A stretch of 64,000 bases of DNA from Medicago truncatula (lineage: Eukaryota; Streptophyta; Magnoliopsida; Fabales; Fabaceae), in contig NC_053048.1 of assembly GCF_003473485.1 (NCBI RefSeq), forward strand, positions 42,714,755-42,778,754. The letters run 5' to 3'. The position numbers and the translations under genes are program-made. Shown here one piece after another: positions 1-13,454 of this stretch. The notes beneath the pieces are model-generated. The model was not told the DNA's origin and did not search any database. It saw nothing but the letters and a program-made list of their open reading frames with translations. The number at the start of each line of letters is the position of its first letter. Position 1 is the first letter of the stretch.

Positions 1-660
1 CAGCAGCAGCAACAAATCTTTGGTGTGACTCTTTGGAGTATCTGGAAGCATATAAATAACAAGGTTTGGAACAATGTCACCGAAACAGCTCAAACTATTT
101 GTTAACGTGTAGGTTCCTTTCTCACTAGCTGGATGAATGTCCAAACTATTCGAAATCATGCTTATCGACATTCCACTACACTAGGAGATCAAAATTAGCA
201 TAAATCAAGTCCTCTCATGTACAAATGCAATGTGTATTTGAGTTGGCCTTTTCTATGTGTATTCGAGATGATAAGGGTCGTTTTGTGTTAGCTAAAACCG
301 AATGGTTGACTGCACTCCTTGATGTGGATTTGGGGGAGGCTTTAGGTTTATTATCAACACACTATTGGATGTGTGATCTATAGTTAGGTATTGTGGATTT
401 TGAGCTTGATTCCAAAATTGTGGTGGATAGTCTCTATAGTAGCAAAAGTGGTGTTTCTAATTATAGTGCAGTGATCAATGATTATAAACGCATGTTAGTT
501 TATGATCTAACAATCTCTTATGTTAGGTTTATTCTGAGACAAGCCTACAAAGTTGCTCATAGCTTTGCTAGAATGGATTCATGTCATGCTAATTTCCATA
601 TTCATATTAAGATTTCATCTTGTATCTCTCTTTATATTATAAATAAAATGCAATAAATTT
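1..660 (+). pseudogene. LINE-type RNase H remnant (degenerate)
   Basis: This stretch reads, with stops and frame changes, as the RNase H-like end of a plant non-LTR retroelement. The start translates as ..FGVTLWSIWKHINNKVW.., a pattern typical of the segment ahead of the RNase H domain in plant LINEs. Positions 393-656 continue as ..DFELDSKIVVDSLYS.. and ..AHSFARMDSCHANF.., resembling the end of an RVT_3-type RNase H fold. No continuous open frame exists, so it is a dead fragment cut off by the window edge. The call rests on recognising the protein pattern by eye. Confidence 0.6.
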
Positions 661-848
661 CTTCTTTTCAAAAAAAACTTAGATTACTTTCATGTGCAAG
701 TATTCTTTTAACGTGCAAGACATAAGTCTATCATCTTTCTATCCTTTGTAATTAAAATCCATTGTCAAGATATTCCTTTTTGATGTGCAAACTATATCAT
801 CAAAATCTAATTTAATTCACCAGACTGCATGACTATTATATAGTGTTG

Positions 849-849
<1 letters not shown>

Positions 850-882
<33 letters not shown>
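850..882. repeat. (AT)n microsatellite
   Basis: An uninterrupted AT dinucleotide run of about 33 bases in intergenic DNA. Confidence 0.95.
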
Positions 883-885
<3 letters not shown>

Positions 886-1304
886 TTACTTCAATTCAAA
901 TATTAACGCGTAGTTTTATTTTAAAAAATTTGGTATCCGATCAAATGATCGATTAATATAAACATCATTCTCATCTTATACTAGTGGGGAGTCCAATTAA
1001 AATAAGGGCAAAATTCTGAACGTATCGACCTAACACAGAAATTGTTAGCATTTAGAGGATTGAAACACGAGACTTTAATAAAACACACTTTATGATGACC
1101 CAACTCTCAAGTATAAACCACTATACCAACCCATGAAGTTTAAGATTAACCATGTGGTAATATATTTATATTTTTATATTGTAATGCGTATTCAAATAAT
1201 GTAATTTATTTTTTATTAATGAAAAATAATTTAGCTTCTTCAAGGTTTCAGGTTTGATTCTCTCTTATGCCAATTTGGATGGACTAATTTAGCTTGTTAA
1301 AAAA

Positions 1305-1686
1305 AAGGCTTAATAGCAGTTTTGACCTCTTAAATATCAGAAAGTTGCGATTTTGACCTCCTAACAAAACAAAATACAATTCAGCCCCCTAAGTACCGCC
1401 CCTTTTGCAGTTTTGGCCCCTCAGACCAATTTTCACCAAGTCAATGCTGACGTGGACGTCACATGTGTAATTTTTTTTTAATTATTAAAAAAATAAACTA
1501 TTATTTTTTAATTAAAAAATTACACACATGACGTCCACGTCAGCATTGACTTGATAAAAATTGGCCTAGGGGGCCAAAAATGCAAAAGGGGTAGTACTTA
1601 AGGGGCTGGATTGTATTTTATTTTATTAGGAGGTAAAAATCATAATTTCATAATACTTATGGGGTCAAAACTACTATTAAGCTTAA
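1305..1686. mobile_element. Foldback MITE (~380 bp hairpin)
   Basis: The two ends are inverted copies: the left end carries GGCTTAATAGCAGTTTTGAC and the right end its near-complement. The middle is a second strong inverted pair with the core GTCAATGCTGACGTGGACGT near 1440 and its complement near 1540. The whole element could fold into one long hairpin. It encodes nothing and looks like one of the high-copy hairpin elements common in legume genomes. Confidence 0.75.
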
Positions 1687-2400
1687 AAAAATTATTTTTT
1701 ATTAATGAAAAATATCTTTCAATCAATTATGAAAATCAAAGTGAATGAATGGGTTATACATCACATCTAGATGTCGAATCAATATTCAAGTTCTAGTATA
1801 CACAAAATAAAATGAGACCAAATAGACTCAAATGGATAAAACTGTGCATGTAAAATGTGAAATTTTGTTCCTTATTTATAAATTTTTACCCTTTTTTAAA
1901 CTCAGTATCTAATCAATTATCGACTATAGATAAATTGTAGTGTTTAATTTTATTTCAAAATAGCCATAGGACAGGAATATAATAGCGGTGTATATAAACG
2001 AAAAAAAATTGTTACTCAAAGAATATGAGAAAATTTGGGTTTTTTTCTTCAAAAAAAAATTGAGAAAACTTGGACAACATGTAAAAAAATTTCATTGCAT
2101 ATAATTTTCTATTTAAAATCAAGATTCAACCGTATTAAATTTCATATTAGTGACCAATGAGGCTACGTCTAGCAACAAAGGAGAATGAAAAAGACACAAT
2201 CGAAAGAGGTACTGACATTTAATTTCCGGTACATTTTGGATATGATTACTCCGGCGCGAATGGAACTTATGGGAAAAATAATAATTATTTTACTTGTACT
2301 TTGTATCTATGACCAATATACACATGATGAAAAATTTGTTACCATTACAAGGTGCATCAAACACACCTCAAGGACACCTCCATCAGACTATCAGGTTTGC

Positions 2401-2410
2401 CTATAAAAGG
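2401..2410 (+). promoter_or_regulatory. TATA box of the cytokinin dehydrogenase gene
   Basis: The motif CTATAAAAGG lies about 120 bases before the start codon at 2529, a normal distance for a plant TATA box with a 5' leader of roughly 90 bases. This is inferred from motif and position only. Confidence 0.6.
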
Positions 2411-2528
2411 TGGTGACCTCTTCAAATTGTCTTCTCAACTTTTCATTTGCATCAAACATTTCCTTATAGCAGAACAGTATTCAACCCCCTCTCTTATTAA
2501 GCAATTTTTATAAGAAGAAAAAAAAATC

Positions 2529-5177
<2,649 letters not shown>

Positions 5178-5989
5178 TTTTAGTCTTTTAGAATTAAGGT
5201 TGTAAAATATTGATTATTAACCTTATATGTTTTCATGCTCTCAATAATTGTAAATTTGTAATCATGGCCATTGAATTTTCACTTAAAAAAGATATGGATG
5301 CTCACTTTTTGGGCCATAACTACAGAATTGACTAAGAAAAACACCAGCAATTAGTTAGTGGGACTATGAGCATTTGGAAAAAGGGGTCCTCTATTTAGTA
5401 TGCAACAAATTTGAGTTTACATCTTTGCACCGCCTTTGTAAGGAAAAATAAAAGCAAAGAAAGGGAATATGAGCATTAGGAAGAGCTTTTTAAAAGTTTA
5501 TTTCCACTTTCCTTGTGACATTGCACATACTACATAAACATATATTCATAATCAAGGAGAACCAAAGAAATTATCTATTTTTTTGGTGCATGTTTGATAT
5601 CACTGAGGGTTTTGCCGAAATCATGGTGAGTCGCCACGATTTTGCATAAACTATACCTTAGAGCTTCATCAAAATCATGGTGCAACCGTGATTTCAACAA
5701 ATTCACCGTGATACCAAACATACACTTAACGCTTGCAAAATCAGGGTTGCTTATCAGGATTTCAACAAACTAACCGTGATACCCCAGCTTCAAGGAAGTT
5801 GTGTCAACCCACCCACAATGTAACACTATATACTACATAGTAGTACTAATATTTGTCATTCAGAATAAAAACAGTAAAAGACAAACTATATTTACAAAGA
5901 TCTTTTAATAGTATTTTTAACAAGTTATTTTCTCGATATTACATGATTCATTGAGTTGCAAATATAAGTGCATACAATAGTGACAATAA
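5178..5989. other. Tail-to-tail intergenic region
   Basis: The space between the stop codon of the CKX gene and the minus-strand stop codon at 5990. It should hold both 3' untranslated regions. It contains one MITE (5586-5725) and no open frame that looks coding. Confidence 0.6.
5586..5725. mobile_element. MITE related to the one in the CKX intron
   Basis: About 140 bp. The left end GTGCATGTTTGATATCAC and the right end ..GTGATACCAAACATACAC are inverted copies. The inside repeats ATCATGGTG and its complement. The end sequences match those at 4035-4176 in kind. Confidence 0.7.
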
Positions 5990-8298
5990 TTATTCACCCT
6001 TAGTCGCACCAGTCCAACCAAGTCCGGGCCTGCTTACTTTACCCTGTGGTTCCTCGTAGTCTCTTGCATCACGGATTGAAGCTTCAAAGTCAGTTGAATC
6101 GCTTGCAACAGGAAGAAAGCTACTGATATCATCTCTGGCACCAAATCCCCCAGCTCGAATTACATCATCAGGTGTTATGGATGCCTCCATGTTAACATCC
6201 CCGGATACATCACTCTCCTCAAGAGATGTACCCTTTGGACGATTTTCTCCGCCTTTCGAATCACCTGGCTTTGTCTCTTCAACATCTTCTGAGCCTCTTG
6301 TAAAATGTTTTAAAACATCTTTGTCATCAATCTTAGAAAGATTGGTGTCATTGGATACATCCTTCACTGGAGTGCTCCCATTTTTATCTGTTGAACTCAC
6401 ACAGGCAAGTTCTTAAACAAGAGCATCATGCAACATTAAATAACCATGAAAATAAAGTAGAAGTAATCTAAAACACAGAACTACTATGTAAAGAGAACCC
6501 TATTTAAGTAAAAAACTAAAAATCCTTTTCCAGATTACTTCTAGAGTAGTTCAGAACAACTTGAAATAAATATATCATGCAAGTATGCAACCAAAGACTA
6601 AGAAATTCTTCCAATAAAAATATGCTATGCAGAAAGCAAAGGTTAAAAAAAGTAGGGAAGTGCTTCCCTCAAAAAAGTAGGGAAGTGCTAACGAGTGTGA
6701 CCCTGTTTAAGGATTATGGTAAGTTTTCATGAAAATATGTGTACTCAATGCATTGAAATTTGAAATGTTTGACTTTTTAAAGAAATCCTTTCTAAATTTG
6801 AGATCTTTAACCGGTGTCCTGGGGACACTCGTTTGTAAGACAAAAAAGTATACACCAACAGATGAAAAAACTTAATTAGTTTTATATATAGGCTTTTGAA
6901 AAAACTGTTATGTCTCCATAGACAAAATGATTTGCTCACAGTGCTGTACTAACATGCATTAGGGTACAATTCCACAGCTGTAAACATAATTGATTTTTTA
7001 TTTGTAGGCTTTTGAAAAATCTGGTATATCTCAGTAGACCAAATGATTTGCTGACAGTACTCTAACATGCATTAGGGTACAGTTCAACAGCTATAGATTA
7101 TTGAAATGGAAAAAGACATTACACAAAAAAGGAATTCATACTAAGACTTCAAAAGGCCAAAATAATTAAGATAATTTTGGATAAGTACAAATGATTTCCA
7201 TGAAGAGTAAATTGTGTATGGATGAATAGTATACAGTTTGTTTGCATGTCACTGCTTTGGCATGCTACACTCATTGAGTCTATTCTAATCTTTTCTTCAA
7301 ATAAATAAATTTGATTTCCTTATTTCGAGTGTGATGTGTCAACCAACTTCACGGCTTTATTACTTTATCACAAACACTTGTTCATTTGTTTTATCTTAAT
7401 AAATTAAACAACATGATTTTCATTCCCAATTGCTTTACTTTCTTTTTTATAGGCGTTAGTAGCTATATTAGTTCCCAGATGTATATTTTTTTTTAAACTC
7501 AGTTTCCGACTACTCGAGGGATCTAATCTCACAGTTCAGTTGTGAGGGGCCCATTTAAAGCCTAAGCAAAGTTATAAATGGACTAACCCATCGAAATTAG
7601 CATTAAGAGGATCGAACCTAAGACCTTAGGATAAGCACACTCAAATGTCAAAGTCAACTAGATCAACCAAAGTGAGTTTTCCAAATGCATTACTAACTTT
7701 AACATTGTAATATCAATCATCCACCCGGATGGAAAAGTACTTGAATTGAGTTTAATCTATACAACTAATAGGAGATATACATGATATTTTTAGTGTAGCC
7801 AATTTCGATATACTTAGATTACCCTAAAAAAAATTTACTCATAAATTCAGTATTTATAATCCAGTTGCTATAGATATATTTTTGTACCCTTAACAATTCA
7901 ATCATTTTTCAAATATAAATTTAAAATCTAAACCATAATTTTTTTGTGTAAACCTGTGTCATCCGCACAAACAGCTGCAGAGACTAATCTCTCGAGCCTT
8001 GTGGACTCAAATTGGTGGCCAAACTCACCCTGAAAGTTTTAACGTTGTTGTATGCAAGACTGGATTTGAAGTTGAACATATAAGAGATCCGTATCATCTA
8101 ATATAAGCGTTCTTGGTTATACCATAATTTAAAGAACTAAAAAAACTAACTATAAATTTTTTTTGCACATGTGTCCCTCTTTCCACTAGTGTAAGACAAA
8201 GTAATGAATAACAGCACCCACCTTGCATCATTTTATCCGATTTGTATTTGACTGCATTCCTTATCCAGTTCGCTCAGATTCCACACGAAATCCTTGAC
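5990..8298 (-). CDS. Small conserved plant protein of unknown function; 5' end unresolved
   Basis: On the minus strand the clear coding exons are 8029-7954 (76 nt) and 6411-5990, joined in phase. Together they read ..EFGHQFESTRLERLVSAAVC.. then an acidic, low-complexity stretch, then a well-ordered C-terminus with DDVIRAGGFGARDDISSF, DFEASIRDARDYEEPQG and a closing PGLGWTGA motif. I do not know its function; the C-terminus looks like a plant-only conserved block. A further exon-like segment (8298-8222, CAG before it and GTGGGT after it) has stops in every frame and cannot supply the start, so it may be untranslated, or the gene may be damaged. The first in-frame ATG in the visible exons is at 6190, which would leave only 66 residues. 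The 1.5-kb intron holds a tandem duplication. Confidence 0.55.
6891..7105. repeat. Tandem duplication in the intron of the minus-strand gene
   Basis: Two adjacent ~95-bp copies, about 6891-6982 and 7006-7105. Both carry AGGCTTTTGAAAAA, AATGATTTGCT and AACATGCATTAGGGTACA. The copies differ by a few substitutions and short gaps. Confidence 0.8.
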
Positions 8299-8591
8299 CT
8301 GCAGTGCAGAAGAAAGTGCTAAGTACACATCAAAGAAATAGTAATGAAAAGGCGAAGGATATAGAAGCAATACCTAATTGATTGAAAGCGAAGGATATAG
8401 AAGAAACGTGACGAAAAATAGATTCTGGAGTTGTGTTTGTTATTGCGGTGAGTGTATTTGTTGACGACAGAGCTGAAGAAGCCACGTGTGTCCAACACTC
8501 TGCGTTCTGCCAACGCTGGCTGGAGTCACATTTGTTTTTGTTATACTTTTTTATTTTGTTTTTTGAGGGAGAATTTGTTTTTGTTATACTT

Positions 8592-8729
8592 TTTTTTTTT
8601 TTTGTCAAGTAGCCTAGTGGCTGGAGCTCACACAATTTAATTGTGGAGAAGTGGAGTGTCTGAGGTTCGAACCCCGGCCCTTGCATATAAAATACGATAT
8701 CCCTACTAACTGAGCTAAGCTCACAGGGA
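8592..8729 (-). mobile_element. tRNA-derived SINE with target-site duplication
   Basis: On the minus strand the element begins ..GTGAGCTTAGCTCAGTTAG.. (Pol III A box), carries GGTTCGAACC (B box) and ends in a poly(A) tail seen here as a T run at 8591-8603. It is flanked by the 17-bp repeat TTGTTTTTGTTATACTT at 8575-8591 and 8730-8746. A third copy of that 17-mer lies at 8532-8548. It sits just upstream of the uncertain 5' end of the minus-strand gene. Confidence 0.85.
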
Positions 8730-8746
8730 TTGTTTTTGTTATACTT

Positions 8747-10880
8747 ACAATTTACGAAATTGTAACTTCTTGTAAATACTCACTTAAATTTAAGAATTGA
8801 CATTTTCTCCTCGTTAATCATCGCTTCATTCATTTTTTCTGTTAAAAGTTGGTGATGTGGAGTTTAGATGATGGTGTGGTAAGCTTTGTTGGAATGTGAT
8901 TGTTTCCACGTCAGAATTTTGCTATAGTATGGAGACTAATTTACTCAATATTTTGTTAATCAAGTATTTTCCTCTCGCGAGTTTAGCTCAGTTGATAGAG
9001 ACAATGCATAGTATATATAAGATTTGAGGTTCAAATTTCGGCCACAAAAAAAAATCTCTCTCCCTCATCAAAGAGAGAGATGATGTTACGTTACAAAAAA
9101 AAAAAGAAAAAAAAAAGAGCAAATTAATCCATGTGACGTGGTAGAGAAAATCAGTCCGCGATGTAGCATCGAGATAAATGCAAGTTGGTGATGTAACGTG
9201 AACAGTTAACAGTCACGTCATCTCTATTACCGATCAAATGACTAACTTATCGGAGATTCAATAATTTGCAAAGAATTTATGTTAATCTTCTGACTTGTGA
9301 GGATTATTTGTATGAAATTACGATTTGGGGGTTGTTTTAGCTATTCACTCGGAGTTTAAATGTAGTTTGTTTTCTCAAAAGTTTAAAGCTTTTTGTATTT
9401 ATAGTTGAGGAAGATATTTTAATCACGTTAATGACAAACATGACCATTGAGGATGTAGTTCGGCTGTTCAGGACATCAAAATAGATTTCTAATATTCCTT
9501 CAAAATTTAGTGCATCTTCTTCGTGTATAATTCTAGCTGAGAATGTCTTAATTGATCGTCCTCTACTTCGTATAAGTGAGAGATGGTCGTTTCAAATTGG
9601 TGAAAGAGTAATGTCATGTCATTGGACTTTTTTTTACAAAAAAAATATATTCATTCATTTAAAGTGAGAGTATATTACATCAAAATAATACAAATTTAAC
9701 GTTGCTAAAAACAAAAACAAAATTGAAATTGCAATCAGAGTGTCCAAGGACCTATTTTTTTTAATAAGCAGTAACTCCACAAGTCATGAGGGCTGTGAAT
9801 TTAAACATACAAAAACACCCAAAATGCCACTGTACAAAAAAGGCTACACAATTTGAAAATCAAACACCTACAAAAACAAAAATAAAAAAACTCAGGCACA
9901 AACAAGACGCATGGGTCAAGGCTAAAAAACTATATGTCAACCATCATAACCCGGAGGGTGCCGTTTAAGGCAGGAGACGTGAATAAGTCTCCTACGATAG
10001 GAGATTATATAAAATACGTTTTTTTTTTTTGCTCTTAAAATAACTTGTGTTTGGAGGTGGTTGTACATTGGTAACTTGTTGTTGGAGGTAAATTCTATTT
10101 AAATTATTCATTTAAGTGCAGGGCAATCTTGGAATATCCTCTTAAATAAAAAAATTATTTTTCCACCAGATCTGTAATGATTACAACATTGTTGCTATTC
10201 CTTTGAACGCCGTTAATATAATGACTTCATTTTTTTCTTTAGAGAAATATAATGACTTCATATAATGAGGAAGTTGAAAATATATTCACGTTTTTACAAT
10301 AGATTGAATATTATGAATTTTTTTAAAAAAATAATTGAATATTATTAATCGAATGGTCAATAGACAACAAGAGTTAAATAAGTTTTTAGTCCCGATAAAT
10401 ATATTGAATATTGTTTTTAGATCTCAATTTTTTTTTTTTACATGTTTTAGTCCCTTTAATGATAAAAACTAAACTGCCATAAATGAGAATCCTGCATTTT
10501 TCAATAATAATTTGGTTCAATGACTAAATCACCCTTTGTAAATGATACCATCAATTCTATAATATTTTCCAACAATATTAATTTAATCAGGCCACCTCAG
10601 CTGTAAATCACTACCATTCAATTAAATAAACTACATCCTAAGGTCCATATCCATTTTGAAAAGGAAAAAAAAAAAAAAAAAGGAACAAGCTCTCTCACGG
10701 TAAGAGACCTATACAGGTTTCCTACCGTAGCCTAAGCCAGCCTGGAGTCCACTCCATAGGAAAACTTAGGTGAAAACGCAGACAGCAACAAACCAAAAAA
10801 TTGTTAGCACTTCCCAACCCGATGCCTCCTCAACAACGTTGCTACCTTCGAAGACAATCCAAGTTAATATCATAAAAATA
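8747..10880. other. Intergenic region, repeat-derived, no gene seen
   Basis: It holds a SINE fragment (8976-9050), a hairpin-forming AGAGAG stretch near 9055-9085 and A/T-rich filler. The segment 9780-10020 has a short open frame with no recognisable protein pattern. GGTAAGAGACC and CCTACCGTAGCC motifs near 10695-10735 resemble repeat sequence but I could not place them. Confidence 0.45.
8976..9050 (+). mobile_element. SINE fragment
   Basis: GAGTTTAGCTCAGTTGATAG is an A-box-like start and GAGGTTCAAATTTC a degenerate B box, followed by a short A run at 9045. It is the same family as the minus-strand copy at 8592-8729, but 3'-truncated. Confidence 0.65.
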
Positions 10881-11252
10881 AGGCTAAAATATGGTTTTGG
10901 TCCCTGCAAATATGTCTCGTTTTGGTTTTAGTCCTTGTAAAAAAAATTTGTTGTTTTTGGTCCCTGTAAATATGTCTCATTTTGGTTTTGGTCCCTGACT
11001 CCACTTTTGTGATGATTTGCACACGTGGCACATGATGACTGGACCCATTTATTAGAGAAATAGTCCTTGCAGAATTTTTTGATTTTGAAAAAGGTCCCGG
11101 CAAAATATTTTGTTTTTGAAAATAGTCCCTGCGCGCAGGGACTATTTTCAAAAACAAAATATTTTGCAGGGACAAAAAACAACAATTTTTTTTTACAGGG
11201 ACTAAAACCAAAACGAGACATATTTGCAGGGACCAAAACCATATTTTAGCCT
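10881..11252. mobile_element. Foldback MITE with TTTTGGTCCCTG-type ends
   Basis: About 372 bp. The left end AGGCTAAAATATGGTTTTGG is the exact complement of the right end. The repeated unit GTCCCTGCAAAT occurs several times, and the centre is a palindrome around GTCCCTGCGCGCAGGGAC (near 11126-11143). An AAAATA repeat flanks both ends and could be a target duplication. It encodes nothing. Confidence 0.85.
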
Positions 11253-12220
11253 AAAAATAATGTATAAGTTGATTTATCAATCTGAACCAAAAGAACGTAA
11301 CAATGAGGCAGGAAATCAAACTACTCTACACTAAGCATTGAATAAAACAATGTCATACTCAAACAATGAAATCACGAAGAAAAAAATACGAGAAAAGAAA
11401 CTAAACCTGTGTGAAGATACTTATTAATAAGATTTATAAGCCTTCAACTACCACCCGAAATGAAGAAGAAAAAAACTTGATGTGATCAAGTAGCTCATCC
11501 AAATTTAAAACTTTATCAAAAAAATCCTTAAATTACGCTCATTTCAAACGACTCATGAAATCTAACTAAATCACTTAACAAAGGTGAACTTCGTCCCCAA
11601 ACATATGTAAACCACGAACCGCAATGCATGAATGCATGCATCAATTGGATGAACATAATAAATCTCGAACCAATAAAGACCGTAGTACTAGGAGCATCAA
11701 AGAGACGTTAATATTTAAAATGACGTAAATGATTTTTTGGTCCTTTTATTTTAAAAATTGGTTTTTGATCCCTGTTTTTTTTTTAGTCTATCACCACGTT
11801 TTTTTGGTCATCTTTTATTTTTATTTTATATAACAGTTGGTGTCCTTTTTAAAACATATAGTATACCGTCTCCATCTGTTATTACATGACCCCTCCAATT
11901 TTCAAGGATATTGAGAAAATGGGGAGGTGAGTGTTTCTTAAGAAAAATGGTTCATTGTAAAAAATTAATTGTTCCAATAAATTTGTAAAAACATATACGT
12001 TACTTTCACATAATTATATTTATTTTTGCTTAGACTATTTTATGGTGGTCGGGGTTTAAACTCTGAACCTTGTATATATGCATTGTCTATATCAACTGAG
12101 TTAAGCTCACGAGAACATTCGAACCTCATAATACATACTACAATTGCTGTCCCATTTTATTTCAAAATAAAAATATAGAAAAATGAGTCTTATAATTACC
12201 CCACATGAAGTAATAAATAT
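11253..12220. other. Intergenic region with repeat fragments
   Basis: AT-rich sequence without a credible gene. It contains a decayed piece of the GGTCC-type foldback family at 11730-11830 and a SINE fragment at 12030-12117. Confidence 0.5.
12030..12117 (-). mobile_element. SINE fragment (minus strand)
   Basis: The reverse strand reads CGTGAGCTTAACTCAGTTGA.. as an A-box region and then a degenerate B box. It matches the family at 8592-8729 and 8976-9050. Confidence 0.6.
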
Positions 12221-12227
12221 ATTCCTT

Positions 12228-12831
12228 CAAATATCTTGAGAATTGTTGTTGACACATTGCATAAGGTTGTGTCACACTAGTAATTTACTGAAATGCCTTT
12301 CGACAGTTAATTGCCGAATTATGGAACCGGCTGCAGTTAACTACCGAGGAAAACTTCGGAAGTAAATTAACTTCGGCAGTTAACTGCCGAGGAAACCTCA
12401 AACTTTTTTTTTTTTTTTTGACAAAAACCATAAAATGTCATTAATAATATTTATTGATTTTGAATGTTTCAATCATTATTTTGGTACGTTTCAAACAATT
12501 GCAGTATTATACTTATGCGTATATAGCTTAATAAGAATAACATTTAAATCAGTGTAAAAATTAATCATTTGAATATTGTTTTACACATTACTTAAATACA
12601 AATAATAATAAAAAATCGTTAAAATAATTGTGCACAACGATTTTTTTTAAGGTATAATATGTTGTTATATTTTCTACATTAAAATAATTGTGCACAATTT
12701 TATTTTTTATTTATTTAAGTAATTTGCAAAACAATATTCAAATGCTTAATTTTTACACTTATTGAAATGTTTTTTTGAGGATTTAAATGCTCTTTATTTT
12801 TTTGGTCAAAATTTAAATGATATTCTTATTA

Positions 12832-12876
<45 letters not shown>

Positions 12877-13180
12877 TAAGTATAATACTACAATTGTTTG
12901 AAACGTACAAAATAATAATTGAAACGTTCAAAATCAATAAATATTATTAATGACAATTTATGGTTTTTGTTAACAAAAAAAAAATATGTTTGAGGTTTCG
13001 TCAGCAGTTAACTGCCGAAGTTTTCAATTTTTCTCGGTAGTTTACTGCCGAAGTTTTCCTCGGAAATTAACTGCAGCCGGTTCCATAATTCGACAATTAA
13101 CTGCCGAGAAACATTTTGATAAATTACTTGTGTGACACGGCAAATACATATGTGTCAAGAACAATTCTTAAATATCTTTC
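12228..13180. mobile_element. Large (~950 bp) foldback element upstream of the TPR-DnaJ gene
   Basis: The two halves are inverted copies almost to the centre. Paired landmarks include TGTGTCACACTAGTAATTTA near 12268 against its near-complement ending at about 13138, GAACCGGCTGCAGTTAACT near 12325 against 13070-13090, and a shared segment around AATGTTTCAATCATTATTTT near 12465 against 12905-12930. Short palindromes of the CGGCAGTTAACTGCCG type recur in both arms. The right arm contains a long (TA)n run (12834-12873). No protein is encoded. It ends about 275 bases before the start codon at 13455. Confidence 0.85.
12834..12873. repeat. (TA)n microsatellite
   Basis: About 40 bases of TA repeats inside the right arm of the foldback element. 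The left arm has only a short TATATA there, so the run grew after the element formed. Confidence 0.9.
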
Positions 13181-13454
13181 ATTAGTAGAGTAAGTATAAA
13201 AGTAAAAACACAATTGCTAACGTTCTTATATCGATCTTACTCTCCTTCACTACCTTTTCTTACAGAACCGAACCTTTTCTTCAGGTCGAAATATTCCAAA
13301 TATGCAATTAAATAATTAACAATCAATTAATTACTCAATTAACCCAACCAAATTTGATTAGCGTTGAAGAGTGTGTGTGAATTTGAACTCTTCAACCCGT
13401 TGCAACAAACAACACCACAAACTCAATTCGAAAACCCTACTCATCCCAAATTCA

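Noticed and set aside
6177..6416. 79-residue plus-strand open frame
   Set aside because: It is antisense to the clearly structured minus-strand exon.
9786..9968. 60-residue open frame rich in Lys and Thr
   Set aside because: No start context, no domain, and it lies in repeat-like intergenic sequence.
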